This document shows positions 26,096 to 37,958 of a stretch of DNA of 64,000 bases, piece by piece. The stretch's first letter is position 1; the number at the start of each line of letters is the position of its first letter. Under the pieces are notes generated by a model. That model made no database searches and was not told where the DNA came from. It saw only the letters and a program-made list of their open reading frames with translations. Both the position numbers and the translations under genes were made by a program. The stretch is from positions 2,480,001 through 2,544,000 of the forward strand of contig NC_060019.1 of assembly GCF_021134715.1 (NCBI RefSeq), written 5' to 3'. The stretch comes from Daphnia pulex (taxonomy: Eukaryota; Arthropoda; Branchiopoda; Diplostraca; Daphniidae).

Positions 26096-27345
26096 CCAAT
26101 GAATATAAAGAGAATGAGAAAAAAACAAGCTAATTGCATTAAAGGAAAATAATAGATGACAGCTTTGTCACTCGAGAAAATCTTTATTTTTTTCTTATAT
26201 TATCATATTGGTTGGTCTGCTTACATAAATTCTTGCTTGCTTGTCCTTGAAACCTATTCTGGTGGATATGCTTTTTTTCCCATAGTACTATCTTACACGA
26301 TTTCATGGTGGATTGCTGTAGTCGATGCACTTTGATCTCTTATTCAAAAAAGGCAAAGTGCGGAAAAATTCGAAAAACTCCTAATAATACACTTATTTTG
26401 GAGAACTTGTAGTGACGATTCATTTGTCAAAATATTTTAATTTGATAATGCAGAATAAACACCTAACAAGAAATATCAAAAAATTATTCTTAATAAAATC
26501 CTATCAACATAAATAAAAACTTAAAACAAATAAATAGATTTGTTTTCGTTCTTTGGGGAATCATTCAAAATTCTGTAGATAAACGGGAGTGTTGTGCAAC
26601 AACGTTAGACCTTTTTCACGTTTTCATGTTTTTCCAATATGGTCGTGCACATCTAGATGATACTTCTTGTAAAGCCGTGCCGGTACTTTTTGGTAGTAGT
26701 CCCCGTATTCCGATTGGCTCTCTCCTGGTGAACAAAGCGCTAAGTCCGCCAAGCGCCAAGCACCAAGTGCCACTTTGTATTGCAGCGGGTGAGATCAATA
26801 CCACAACTGCTCGGCCCAAGATGGTGAAAATTCTAGAAATTTGGGAATATTCAAACCAATATTTCTAAGGGAACGGAATGTCCCTTCTCGATAATTTTTA
26901 AGGGAAGGGGATAATAGTTTGGTATATATAGGTGGGTTAATGAAGGTGGTTTCCCCGTAAGCGCCGTTTTAAACGCGGAACTCGGAAAAAAGTGCAGAAA
27001 ACGAAGTATTTTCAGTATTTTTTACCATTAGGCCACAGATTTTAATGAAAATAATTTTAAGTAAAGATTAAATGCAGATTTACAAGGTTCATGAATCAAA
27101 ATTAGAATTTTTTAAATCTTAATGCATTTTTTTAATACATGAAAAATTACTCAAAAATTAAAATTAAGTTTTAACAAATTTCCCGTGAATATTTTTGTGA
27201 AGGGTTTTAACTGTAGATTCTCCAAATAATTCTACATATTTATGATAAAAAAAATATCAGGAGACATGGAGTTCAAGCAAAAAGCCCTTTTTTCGCTATC
27301 TTTCTGCCACTGCTATGATGAAGGTTCTTTAATTGCCGAATCAAT
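26096..27345. other. Non-coding gap
   Basis: 3' flank of the SecA-motor gene. An ATTAAA-like poly(A) signal lies near 26138. An open frame near 26626-26868 has an opposite-strand counterpart and no family signal. Confidence 0.4.
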
Positions 27346-28524
27346 ATAGGGCTGTTTGATATCTTTTTTAAAATTTGTTGCCATCGTGGCAACGCAGCAA
27401 CTCATGTATTTTCTGTCTGCTACGAGTGACTTGTTTATTCTGTGAAATATGAAAAAGTTAGTACTCAGATTTAAACATTCACAAAATTTTAAATTATCTG
27501 ATTGAAAGGTATTCTGCGTAATGAATACTAAAAAAGGTTCTGTGAGTAGAATGTACAAATTGTCAAATTGCCGTAACCTGAAAAGTGCAAGGGTAAAACT
27601 GTATAGTTTACCAAAAGAGGATGCAAGGCGAGACTTGTGGTTTGAGAGAATGAATTACATCATTGACACCAACATGAAAAATCTGTATGTGTGTTCGGAT
27701 AACTTTCTTACAGGTATTTCTAGGCGGTAATACTAACAATTATGGATTATTATCATACAATTTGTGACATGCTTACAGGAAAGCCGAGTGGAGAATTCCA
27801 CAAAAAACATGTTGATTGGGCATCCTCTATAAATTTGGGATCAAATAAGAAGAAACAGTTTCTAGGTATTACATTATTCATTTCATGTGTAAAAAAACAT
27901 TCATACATGTTGTTTTAATAAATGAACTATTTTGTCATTACAGTTGGTGATCAGCAAGTACGTAACAATATATTGCTTTTGACAAACCTCCACCTTTGCC
28001 TTCATCAACACTACCCGTGATGGGAGAGCAATGGCCATGAACTCTTGAACCCAACCATCTTTTACAGCCTTTTTGGATTCAGAAGACAGCCTTTAGTATG
28101 CGCCAACGGCTTCCAGATGATTTTGATAGCTTTTTGTTTCAACTAGATTTATGAAGATATCTGATGGAGCAAATTTTGAAACAATTGGACAACATTCTAA
28201 ACCGTGTTTCCACAGAGAATTAGGAATACAATATGTACAATCACTGTTAAACATTTGTAACTTTTCCAAATAACGTGTTTTGTCCTCAATACTTAGTCCA
28301 CTGGCATAATTAGACAGCTACATAGTTAAACACTAACACCATAACGAACTAATATATAAAGAAAACAACATCATAACTTCTAAAAAAACTCTTTCTATCA
28401 CTATTTTTCAAAAAATTCATATCTCGCATAACTACACAAGTCACTCGTAGCAGACAGAAAATACATGAGTTGCTGCGTTGCCACGATGGCTACAAATGTT
28501 AAAAAAGATGTCGAACAGCCCTAT
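27346..28524. mobile_element. 1.18-kb DNA transposon with 89-bp inverted repeats and a THAP exon
   Basis: Left arm 27346-27434 and right arm 28436-28524 are inverted copies of equal length with a handful of mismatches. The outer ends read ATAGGGCTGTT and the inner ends CTCGTAGCAG-side sequence. The interior carries THAP-domain exons (listed separately) but no visible transposase catalytic core. THAP plus terminal inverted repeats points to P-element or another THAP transposon superfamily. A TA or TTA at both borders may be the target site. It is probably non-autonomous. Confidence 0.8.
27521..28018 (+). pseudogene. THAP-domain coding remnant
   Basis: Exons 27521-27713, 27779-27865 and 27944 onward join through short GT...AG introns in frame. 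They give a THAP-like order: a Cys-containing start, LYSLPKED, LWFERM, VCSDNF, TGKPSGEF, and HVDWASSINLG. The family binds DNA through a C2CH zinc site. Here the expected first Cys is not seen and the CSDHF motif reads CSDNF, so the fourth ligand (His) is lost. In exon 3 the frame ends early, and shifting the frame by one gives a Pro/Ser-rich continuation, so a frameshift is likely. It is probably dead. Confidence 0.6.
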
Positions 28525-28619
28525 AATAGACTAAGAAGATTAAAACTTAAGATATTTTTTACATTTCTAATAATTATTGTGTATTACGAATGGGTTTTTC
28601 CTCCGGGCATTTCCAGGAT

Positions 28620-28850
28620 CGGTTTATAATAAGCGTGAAATATAAGTGCCATATGAGCCAAGTTATTTCCATTACATGAACCTAATCAAAGTCTTAAGTA
28701 AAACGAGTATAATCCCAGTTTGGTCCTTATATGAACCTAATCAACGGCCAAAATAAAACGAAAATTAGCCCTGTAATATCCTTTATATGAAATATATAGA
28801 CGCCCAAAATAAAACGCTTATTAGTCTAGAATTGTCCCGGGGGACATAAA
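28620..28850. repeat. Degenerate tandem repeat, about 60-65-bp unit
   Basis: Units with the landmarks TATATGAACCTAATCAA, CCAAAATAAAACG and TTAG recur at least three times with drift. There are no open frames. Confidence 0.6.
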
Positions 28851-29470
28851 AACCATTACGGACCTCCTACTCGCCTCATTCGAGACGTCTTTTACGTGGT
28901 AAACATGGTCCTCACTGATGTACTAAAAGACCTCTTAAATACGGAACCGTGCTGTCGGGGATATCTATGTTGCTAATATTGATATTGATTGATATAGTCA
29001 AAATTGATGGCCTCGAGAAGTTTTTTGTATTTCATGATAACAAAGTGGATTTTGCTTCCTTAGTTATTCAGCCTTCGCAAAACAATCATAATTTTAAAGC
29101 AAAAAATATTTTTGAGCCAGTCAATGGCTGTTGCTGAGTCAATCATGTGGCAAGCTAGCACGTTGCTAGCCAGGCTGTCTAAACGTTCAACTTAGATACC
29201 CCAGCTAACTTTTTTGGACTTCTGACGCACCCCAGATCTTTCCATTATAAATCCTATGTCAGATTAAAATATTGTGTATTAACAAGCTCAAGTAGACCGA
29301 AATCCCGAACGACTTTCCAGATCTAAATCCGGAAAAGTCCTTAAAAATCTGTTTAAAAATATAGTCATGTTCTTCTCTGCACGCAGGATACACTGTTGCC
29401 ATAATTTTATATTAAATACGTTTATTTTAAATCTTTGTTATCATATTTTTTTTCTAAATCGAAGTAGGAG
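28851..29470. other. Non-coding gap
   Basis: A 62-codon frame at 28949-29137 begins with a hydrophobic stretch, but nothing else supports it. Confidence 0.35.
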
Positions 29471-29473
29471 AGC

Positions 29474-29545
29474 AGTGTTGTTTAGCGCTGTGGAATAGTA
29501 CTGGTTTCCGAAACGCCTAAGTCAGTGGTTCAAATCCAGTCTCTG
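29474..29545 (+). repeat. tRNA-like module
   Basis: TAGCGCTGTGG is near the A-box consensus and GGTTCAAATCC is a perfect B box, 40 nt apart. The stems do not close, so it is a tRNA-derived repeat rather than a tRNA gene. Confidence 0.4.
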
Positions 29546-29710
29546 TCGTATTTTACAGATATATATTTCAGTAAATTATAGTCGGGTTTAATGTTTATAC
29601 TTTACTTTGTAAAACTATATAGTTTAGTTAAGTTACTTAATGAATAGTTAAGTAATCTTTTACTATTCTAAAAATAGTATATATAAAATTATTCATATTG
29701 TTACAGTTGT

Positions 29711-29785
29711 GGGTAGCATATCGGTAACGTACTGGCATACGAATTCAATGGATAGTGGTTCAAATCCAGGTAGAAGCCACCCTAA
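29711..29785 (+). repeat. tRNA-like module
   Basis: TAGCATATCGG (A box) and GGTTCAAATCC (B box) lie at tRNA spacing, and GTGG near the start can pair with CCAC at the end. The cloverleaf is incomplete. It is flanked by TTTACTTTA-rich DNA, as are similar modules near 38.4-38.8 kb. Confidence 0.42.
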
Positions 29786-29863
29786 AATCAACTTGATACT
29801 GAGGTGTTTGTATATCATAATAATAACAAATATTTCATGTACCTTTATTTAACTTTACTATAT

Positions 29864-30890
29864 TAAGATAGAAAAGCAAGCTTATCAGCTCGCCGCGAAG
29901 GGATAGTCGTAAGCCAGTTGAAAACTATCTTAAATGAAAAATTCAGGGCCTATTGTTAAGTCGGACTTTTAGCTAAATGCCTTCCTAATTTTTCAGAATT
30001 TTTCTGTAAATTCTATGTTTTTTCTCTGAAATTTTCTGAAAAAAATTCTATCGCGAAATTTTGATTTGTCTGAGTCATGGTTAACAAAGGGAAAACAATA
30101 TTTTTATTCTAAAAAAAAGTAAATCTATAATGAGACTTGAACCATGGCCCTCTTCATTATCATGACAGTGCTACAACCAAAAATCTATTTTTCTCATTTT
30201 AATTCCATCCATTATCAAAAGAAATTGATTGATGTGCGACAGTGTCGTGTTTTTTATTGAAAAATTTTTCATCACGATATTTCGTCAGTTCCGAACCTAG
30301 ACTACACATACCCTAACCCATTCACGCCGATGTTCACGATTTACGATGTTGGTGGGAGGCGGACTTGAACCAGTCATCTTCGCCACACGAATTTAAAGTC
30401 ATATCCACTACAACGACAACTAATTCGGTTGACCAACCATTTTGCAAAAGCAAAATGGTTTCCGACAATATATTTGCAGGATAGAGGGTTTTCATGCATA
30501 GCCTCCGGTGGTAAATTTCCACGACAGAGGTGAACTTTTATCAAAACAAAGATTGCGTCATCACGGCGATACTATGGACATCTGGTGGTGATTTATTTTG
30601 ACCTAAAGTAAAAAGTGGTAGTCGCAACCGCCAGATATCACTAGTCGCTAAGAAATTATTTTAACAGTTTTTCATTAATTACAAGAGAACTAATTAAGTA
30701 AATGAAATTATTTTTGTTCTGGTCGCACCGCATATTTTTTTTCTAATTTTTAAGACCAAAAAGTCCGAAATCTGACGTAAAACGCCCGAGCTATGGAGCG
30801 TTACATACATACATACAGACAGACATACAGACAAAGTGACATGGCTTTTTTTCTGCGTATGCGATTATTAGCTTCGCCCTTCGGGCTCGC
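29864..30890 (-). repeat. Dispersed repeat family R1, copy B, with tRNA-like insert
   Basis: It runs from TAAGATAGAAAAGCAAGCTT to GCTTCGCCCTTCGGGCTCGC, the two ends of the family. Inside is a ~500-bp stretch shared in part with copy D. It contains minus-strand B-box sequences (GGTTCAAGTCTC complement near 30136, GGTTCAAGTCC complement near 30360). An (ACAT/ACAG)n microsatellite lies near the right end. It is non-coding. Confidence 0.8.
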
Positions 30891-30912
30891 CATTATATTG
30901 TAAATACGCGAT

Positions 30913-31561
30913 TAAGATAGAAAAGCAAGCTTATCAGCTCGCCGCGAAGGGATATTCGTAAGCCAGTTGAAAACTGTCTTAAATGACAAAATCAGGGCCT
31001 ATTGTTAATTTGGACTTATTCACAATTCACACTTTTCTTCACAGACTTTTTGGTCTTAAAACGGGATTTTTTCGTCACAGTTTAATATCCTTGCAAGTTA
31101 TTTACGTTTAATTTGTTCAATTCATATTTTCAAAATTTTACACATAAAGTTCAATAATTGAATTTAAAAATAACCATCTTTTAGTCAAATAACTGCAAAA
31201 CATAAATGCAAATCTGGATGGTTGGGACATCAAAGATTACGTCATCACGGCGATGCTATAGACATCTGGTGGTGAATTATTTTGATTTAAAATGAAAAAA
31301 GTTGTAGTCGCAACCGCCAGATGTCACAAGTCGTAAAACAATTATTTTATCAGTTTTTCATTAATTACGGGAAAACTAATTAAGTAAATGAAATAATTTT
31401 TTTCTGGTCGCACCGCATATTTTTTGTCTAATTTTTAAGACCAAAAAGTCCGAAATCTGTCGTGAAATGCCCGAGCTATGGAGCGGGACATACATACATA
31501 CAAAGTGACATGGCTTTTTTTTTCTGCGTATGCGATTATTAGCTTCGCCCTTCGGGCTCGC
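30913..31561 (-). repeat. Dispersed repeat family R1, copy C (cleanest copy)
   Basis: Same ends as copy B, 649 bp and uninterrupted, in tandem with B and separated by 22 bp. It ends 48 bp before the start codon of the 484-residue ORF and so may supply its promoter region. The right end carries the short hairpin GCCCTTCGGGC. Confidence 0.82.
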
Positions 31562-31608
31562 AATTATACGTTCTGTATTAACCTACGAATACGAACTCCA
31601 AGTCAGAA

Positions 31609-33063
31609 ATGAATACTCAACCAATTCGAAAACTGCCTGGAGCTAAAAAAGAGTTTCCTTTTGTCAAATCCAAAATCGACAATCAGAGACCGGTCACATT
31701 GGCTAAACCAACAACAGTCAATGCGACCAAACCAACGACTTTGAATCCGGATAAAATCCACTTAATACCAGCTAATTCCACTATGGCTGATGGGGCCCAA
31801 CAAATGCCTAGCAAAGTTGGATTCCGTTTTCAAGGATTTGGCTCGACCTCAATCACGGCCGCCATTCTCAATTCCCAGACTATCCGTCCATTACCAACCC
31901 ATTTGGACAAAAAGATCCATCCACGTGATTGGACTTTTTCCCCGAAACCCGAAGTGGTAAGCGCTATTAAAAAGACTGACGGGACAAATTTGAAACCGAA
32001 ACCTTTCAAAGCCAACCCTGTTCCCCGCAGCCACTACAACGAGCCTTACCCACCGGTGTCGATTGCTAAGAAAAACAAGACAGAATTGGCCAGGAATATG
32101 AATAAGAAGACCCTGGAACCCACCACTCCCGGACTTGTAAGCCGTGTGTGGCACTTGGTGATCGACCCGATTTTGCAACCGCACTATGACGCATCCACTG
32201 AAAAAGTCATTACCGAATTACCATTGGAACCGGAAAAGAAAGAAAGTGCCAAAGATCACAAAAAATTAGCAGATGAAACTGTTGAACCGATAGCTGCAAA
32301 TGCTGACTTACCTGACCATCCCGGATTGGCTAGCCGAATGTGGCATTCGGTGGTCGATCCGATTTTGCATCCAAATAAAAAACTGGAACCGGATGAGAAA
32401 TCGATTGCAGGAAATGATGAAGAAAAACCGGGTGAGAACCATTCAGATGTCCAGGATGAGGTCAAAGTTGATGAGGATCCCGAAGCACCGGAAGCCGAAC
32501 CCTCAGAGAAATCAGACCTGGATGGTGAAATGCCGTCCGTTCCGGAAGCACCCCATGTCCAAAAGATAACAAAGGAGATTGTGACTGTAGCAGCAGTACC
32601 GGATGAAAATGAGATGGCACCTAACCCAGAGGCCGTTCTGGATCCAATACGAGAAGCTGTTGAGATTTCGCCTTTTACTCAGACAGTTGCATCTCGGTTG
32701 GAGACACAAGCCGCTGGTACCCATCAAAAGATGAGGAGGCGACACGACAAGAGACGCCGGCATTCTGAGAGTCATTTTCCGAGACCGAAACAATCTAAAG
32801 TTAAACTCGAGGAACCCGTCCGTCCGGGACTATTAAGACGCGCGGTGGCGAGATTGGGTTCGACTGCGTGGTCCGCCGGTAAATCGGTGTTGACGGGTGT
32901 TGGATCGGTGATCGGCTTGACGGGGAGAAACAAAACTCCAATTGGCATTCCTGAAGAACCGGCTGCCAAAACTGACAAGAAGCATAATCGTCATCATAAG
33001 AAAAAGTCTCATCAGAGACCTGCCGGAAAGGATCTAGAAGTGACGGCGGTGCCAAAGTTGTGA
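31609..33063 (+). CDS. Intronless Pro/Lys/Glu-rich 484-residue protein with WH-DPIL repeats
   Basis: The single exon opens with an ATG 48 bp after a repeat copy. The N-terminal third is Pro/Thr/Lys-rich. Two near-identical motifs, PGL(V/A)SR(V/M)WH then (V/S)V(I/V)DPIL(Q/H)P, start at residues 174 and 238. A third, more diverged PGLLRRAVARLGSTAW starts at about 406. Each would form an amphipathic helix. An acidic linker (260-330) and a very basic segment (around 370-385, many R/K/H) follow, and the C-terminus is Lys/His-rich. No signal peptide or enzyme motif is seen. The clean open frame among decayed neighbours argues for selection or recent arrival. The family is unknown; a mobile-element or virus-derived gene is possible but unproven. 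Confidence 0.6.
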   Translation: MNTQPIRKLPGAKKEFPFVKSKIDNQRPVTLAKPTTVNATKPTTLNPDKIHLIPANSTMADGAQQMPSKVGFRFQGFGSTSITAAILNSQTIRPLPTHLDKKIHPRDWTFSPKPEVVSAIKKTDGTNLKPKPFKANPVPRSHYNEPYPPVSIAKKNKTELARNMNKKTLEPTTPGLVSRVWHLVIDPILQPHYDASTEKVITELPLEPEKKESAKDHKKLADETVEPIAANADLPDHPGLASRMWHSVVDPILHPNKKLEPDEKSIAGNDEEKPGENHSDVQDEVKVDEDPEAPEAEPSEKSDLDGEMPSVPEAPHVQKITKEIVTVAAVPDENEMAPNPEAVLDPIREAVEISPFTQTVASRLETQAAGTHQKMRRRHDKRRRHSESHFPRPKQSKVKLEEPVRPGLLRRAVARLGSTAWSAGKSVLTGVGSVIGLTGRNKTPIGIPEEPAAKTDKKHNRHHKKKSHQRPAGKDLEVTAVPKL

Positions 33064-33224
33064 TGGAACGGGGGAGGATGAAGCGCTACACTGGGGCGGA
33101 GATGTTTGGGCAACGTGTATGGTTCCAGTTTGTCTATCATAAAATGAAACTTGATTCTGTTTGTTTGCGTGATTATACCAAGAGCCCGAGACGAGAGCTA
33201 TATGACAAGCTGTTCGAGCTGTAA
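33063..33224 (+). CDS. 53-residue ORF overlapping the upstream stop (TGATG)
   Basis: The ATG uses the last A of the preceding TGA stop (TGATG), a layout that favours termination-reinitiation. The product is basic with a central Trp/Phe/Tyr cluster (VWFQFVYHKMK). An AATAAA poly(A) signal overlaps its stop (33223-33228), so both ORFs could share one transcript. It may simply be 3' UTR. Confidence 0.35.
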   Translation: MERGRMKRYTGAEMFGQRVWFQFVYHKMKLDSVCLRDYTKSPRRELYDKLFEL

Positions 33225-35401
33225 TAAATGGGAATCAATATTTAGACTTGGAAATTGAACTTGTAGTAGCTTGACGACTTCGTCATCTGGAGCGGAGTAT
33301 ACGAGGGGAAAAATTGTTAACTGTTTAACGTTATATTGAAGTGATAGGCGCTATACATACAAATTTTTACACGACTGTGGAATACACCTTCAATCGCTTT
33401 CGGCTGTGTTGGAAACGCCCAAGAAAATAAATAACAAAACCTGTAAAAAACAAAGGTGTCAAACCGGACTGTTATTGCGCAGATTTTCGTTGACCCCGCG
33501 GATGCTTGTATATACCTAAATACGATTTTAGTTCTTATTAATAACTTTGGAAACCGGATACGGGAAAATGGGAAAGGAATAAACATGGAATGATGTTGCT
33601 AGATGACGTCCGCGCGCCACTAGCATTAGGACTTCAAAGCAACCTATGGTATATGCAGGATCCGTTACCAAATATCCAGCTCAAGTCCTCGTCTGACAAT
33701 TGACCAATCACATACTCTCCAATGATGTGAAGTTAATTCCAGTGTTTATCCTGCATAACATTACATTACTTTGATAAGAAATGTTCTTCTTTATTTGTTA
33801 GATCCCTCCTTTCCCTAGTACTGGGTCCTCCACTCTTATTGGCAGGGATCAGAAGTGTCCTTTTCAGATGCAGCAGCAGTCCACCGGCATTATGTGGTAT
33901 AATCGATGTTCATCCCGCATTAAATGAAAATGTATCCCAGAAGACGGCGATTAATCGACAACATGATGTACGCAAAAAATTGAGAGAAAGACATCGAGAA
34001 TGCTAAGTCGTTTTTGTTTCTAGAACATGCCTACTCTATGCTTTTTTTTTAACTTTATGTTTTCTCTAGCATATTCAGAAAATTTTGACACCCATTTTAA
34101 GGCTCGTTTTATGGTTGCGAGTACGACTTTTTTACTTTTGGGTCTTCTGGTCATCACTTACTCTGCCCCCGTCGAAATAAGATGAGAGCGACAGTCAGAA
34201 ACTTGTAGATTTGAAAATGGTAAAAAAATAAAGGAATGATAAATCACTAAACGATTAATACACGGTTATTACAGCAGACGGCGCCAAGCTGGAGGAGGAA
34301 GGAAGAAGTCAAAAACAGATCGAACGGAAATACAAAGGTGTCGGAATCGTGCCGAAAAAAATGTCACTCTTACAGCGGCAATAGTGGTGCGGTTGGTAAT
34401 ATATTTCCGCCTTGAAAAAGGAGAGGAGACCCTGAGCCTCATCCGAATTCCAATACCGGCTCACAAACGAATGAAGACTGATAACCAAAACATTGTGTCA
34501 CCATTTGGCCACTCCTTCCCCATCATGCCTGCTCACAGGCTAAAATACGATACGATGAATCCCATGAATGGCATTCGCTCAGTCATCGCGCGGAAAAAGA
34601 CGACGGTAACACATAATTTCAGGTAACAAATAAGATTTTTATAAATCATTTCAAATTTCAGATTTTATTAGTTATAAATAATGGCAGCTTCTCTGAGAGT
34701 GGCAGCCACGGACTCTTTTCTCGATAACAACACCGTCGTCAACTGGGTTGCCCGGGTTGCCGACGAAAACGTAAATCCAAGCCCCCAGTGACCATTTGCT
34801 CACTTTTCCTACGTCAGATGGAGGCAATGGAGGGGCGTCGGGAAAATGCTCGCCGATTTAAAGAAGTAAAGGTAAAACGCTTTCAATAAAAACTTCGGAA
34901 CCGAAAACTGGGAGAATGTTTTGTCTTGTTCGACCCTTGTTCGAAATCTGATTTAATGCACAGACTGTCAATCATATTTAAACGAATCAAATTTTTTTAA
35001 ATATCGTACGATCGTATTTTCTCCAAAACGCTAAGTAAAATTATGGGATAATTATAGGTATCGGTAACCATTTTCCGTATGACAATGCGTCATATTGCAC
35101 AAGTCTAATGCAACAACGATCGATGAAAACTTGAAATAAAAAAAATTGCGGGACCCTAATCAAGTCAAGTATCACTGAACAACTTTGGTTTCTTTACTAT
35201 TAAAGCACCGAAAATGAAATGAATTAGTGACAAGCCTGAAAAGTTAAAAATGTAAAAAACATGGGAAAATTGATTGGCACACTCGAGCAACACCATCAAA
35301 GCGCATCAAAGTCTATATGAGCTTGGCTACAGCTTGTGCAATTCCAAATGGTGCCGTTGTTCGAACCCTTTTAACTTCAAAACAAACTCACTGTCAGAAA
35401 A
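33225..35401. other. Region with only fragmentary coding signals
   Basis: Short frames near 34384-34626 and 34681-34788 and an exon-like piece near 34818-34870 (acceptor CGTCAG, donor AAG|GTAAAA) lack any recognisable family. A dead gene related to the following one is possible. No RNA gene or clear repeat is seen. Confidence 0.35.
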
Positions 35402-36108
35402 ATGTCGCCTTTTTTCAGTTTCTTCGGAAAATTTACGATTCGCTCGAAAGACTTCAGCATTTACTGCAAACCAGATGCGCATCACGGAGCCATCCTTAAA
35501 ATCGCCCAAGCGACTGTACCTGACGGTAAAATGGTAGTGAACAAAATCTACGCCAATCTCGATGTCGCCACTGAACTTTGCGAACGACTAAACACGCTGG
35601 AATATCTTTACCAAGAGACCCGACCTCTTCCGCGCAATGGCCGGCTCCACTTTGAGGAAATTGTTGAACAAGATTCGACTTACAAATTGGATTTAAGCGT
35701 CAGGGAATATCGGCAAAACTTGGAGATGACGCAGAGCAAAAAGATTCTGACTCGAGGGCCATGCGACAGCATTAATATTCCGGATGTGGGGGAATTCCAC
35801 CGCGAACTACTCCACCTGGTGGAAAAGTTTTCGAACAATTACTTGATACTCGCGAGATTGAAACGGCCGATAATTCCGGATTCTCCAAAGCTGCTTCTCT
35901 TTGACCCGATTTTGGTGGAGCTGATCCTATTCGATCGCGACGTCGAAAAGATACGCGAGGAATTGCGATCGCACCTATCCGGACTTGATTGTGGACGCTT
36001 ACGTCGAACTCAAATCACTGGAACATCTTTCACGAAAACCTGAAAATCCGCTGGATCCGTCACGGTCGACAGTTCCGCATCAATGAACACCTCGGAACCC
36101 TTTCTCTG
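35402..36108 (+). pseudogene. Unrecognised coding sequence, probably frameshifted
   Basis: A 213-codon frame (35402-36043) is coherent, with features such as LKRPIIPDSPKLLLFDPIL, and looks mostly helical. Near 35985 a one-base shift moves the same style of protein into another frame (VDAYVELKSLEHLS), which stays open to about 36108. This suggests a decayed gene whose true C-terminus is out of frame. The 5' end also looks split between frames around 35317-35400. I do not recognise the family. Confidence 0.4.
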
Positions 36109-36980
36109 AAGCACGAAGTTCTCCGCCTGATACAAAAAGAAAATCTTCTAAAAATAAAATTTTGTGCTGATTGATCAAAATATTTTCAAATTTGACTGTT
36201 TGCCCACAGACAAAGTTGTGAGGTAACACAAATAACAGGCCTCATCTGCAATAAACGCCAACAGAAAGTCAAAAAGGAGAAATTTTTTTTTCCTACCTTT
36301 AAGCCTGAGAAATACGGCCAGGCATCCACAAGCGCTCCACCCGTAGAAAAGAAGTTGAATCCACCATAGGAAACGAAAAAAGGGGTTCTCGTGAATACCC
36401 CCACACTCGCATGGGTGTACACGAGGACATTTAAAGATAGGGGAAGAATACGTTACTCGGCCGACATTGGAGGTTTCTCTAATCAGGATGCTGTTTATCT
36501 AAATGAAAAATAAAAAATTGGATTATGAAAAATATTTGCAGAAATAACATGTAAGGAGAAGTTGAAAACGAGACAGTGGGTAAACTCAAATTGTTAACAA
36601 ACAGAAGAATTAAGGTGTCCATGTCTTCATTTGTGCAAGGCATGCATAATTAAAATATCTATAGCAGATCGTAGGAATAAACAATAAAAGTAAGAACACA
36701 ATTCAATGACTGACAGGTCAATAATACCCAACCAAAACTGGCATATCTTGTGGATATGATATGATGCTCAGGCCTCAGATCTTCACAAAGGAAAAGGTAA
36801 CATCATTCTATTTGTATTCTTCGTTCTATATTTACCTGCTGAACTGCATGCTGTATTACAAGCAGAGGTATCAAGCGATTTTATGAAAACTTTGGTTTCT
36901 TACAACAACTCTGGTTTCTTGTGAGATATAAGACAAATAATCAAACAGAAAAGCCAACTCCCAAATAGGATCACTCAAAC
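36109..36980. other. Non-coding gap
   Basis: AT-rich sequence with no supported gene. Confidence 0.4.
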
Positions 36981-37949
36981 GGGTCCCGGACATTCAGGCC
37001 AGTGACGTTCAGGCCAGCGACGTTCAGGCCAGTGGCCTGAAAGTCCCCGGCCACTGGCCTGAATGTCCAAATCCTTTCAGACCAGTGGCGGCAGTAGGTA
37101 AATTTTCATTTTCAAAGTCTTGAGTCTCTACGTAGGCCTACCCTGTTTTGGCGTTTTTAGTAATACATTTAGAAGATGGAAGGGGTATTTTTTTTCTGCC
37201 AAGGCAGTTTAAGTCAGTTTTAGCATTTAGGGAAGTTTTTCTTTACAAGTCCCAACCAAACAGTTTTGAGCAGAAAATAAACAAAAGTAAATCGATAGAA
37301 AAAAAAATTGATGAAAAGTAATTTTGGGGCGGTTGATTAAGAATTGAATAAGTATAGTATAAGCGAGCACTTCAATTTTCATGAAGCTTTTAAATTTGAT
37401 CTGAGACGACATCTAAAGTCCTTATCTCCTAAAGAGTTCCCGAGTTAAAATTTCTCGCTGACATCATGCGAAATCAAACGTAAATTTGATGAGGATTACA
37501 AAATTTCATCAGATAAAGATTTACATTACAGAACCGTCGTGTGTATGTAAAGTTCAAGTATTTTATGGTTTTATGGTCAAGAGGTAATGGTTTAAAAAGT
37601 TCATGATACAATTGATGTGATATCATTTCGAATTCCCCCTAAAACCAAGTAAAAAGGTATAAGTTTTTTTTTGTCATCCCTTACAGATATCCGACGCTTT
37701 CCTAACTTGCTACCCATCTAAAATTTAAAATCACAGACTATTTCAATAAAATTCGCTGCCTTTTTTCTTTTGTGGGGGGGAGGGGGGTCATTCATTTAAG
37801 ACTAGAGTTATTAGGGAAGTGGGGTGGCTATACTTTACTGGCCTGAAAGTCCCCTGGTACTGGCTTAAATGTCTCCCGTTCAGGCCAGTGGCCGGGGACT
37901 GGCCTGAATGTCGCTGGCCTGAACGTCACTGGCCTGAATGTCACACATC
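36981..37949. mobile_element. Foldback/MULE-like element with GGCCAG-rich inverted ends
   Basis: Both ends carry inverted arrays of a ~15-bp unit (GACGTTCAGGCCAG and variants). The left array is 36989-37068, the right 37838-37942. Outside them the 9-mer CACTCAAAC occurs on each side (36972-36980 and 37950-37958), a probable target-site duplication of Mutator-like length. The ~750-bp core has no coding capacity. It is non-autonomous. Confidence 0.7.
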
Positions 37950-37958
37950 CACTCAAAC

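Noticed and set aside
26626..26868. Small gene
   Set aside because: Competing frames on both strands, no domain, no splice or poly(A) support.
29711..29785. Functional tRNA gene
   Set aside because: Only part of the acceptor stem can pair and the T-stem has mismatches.
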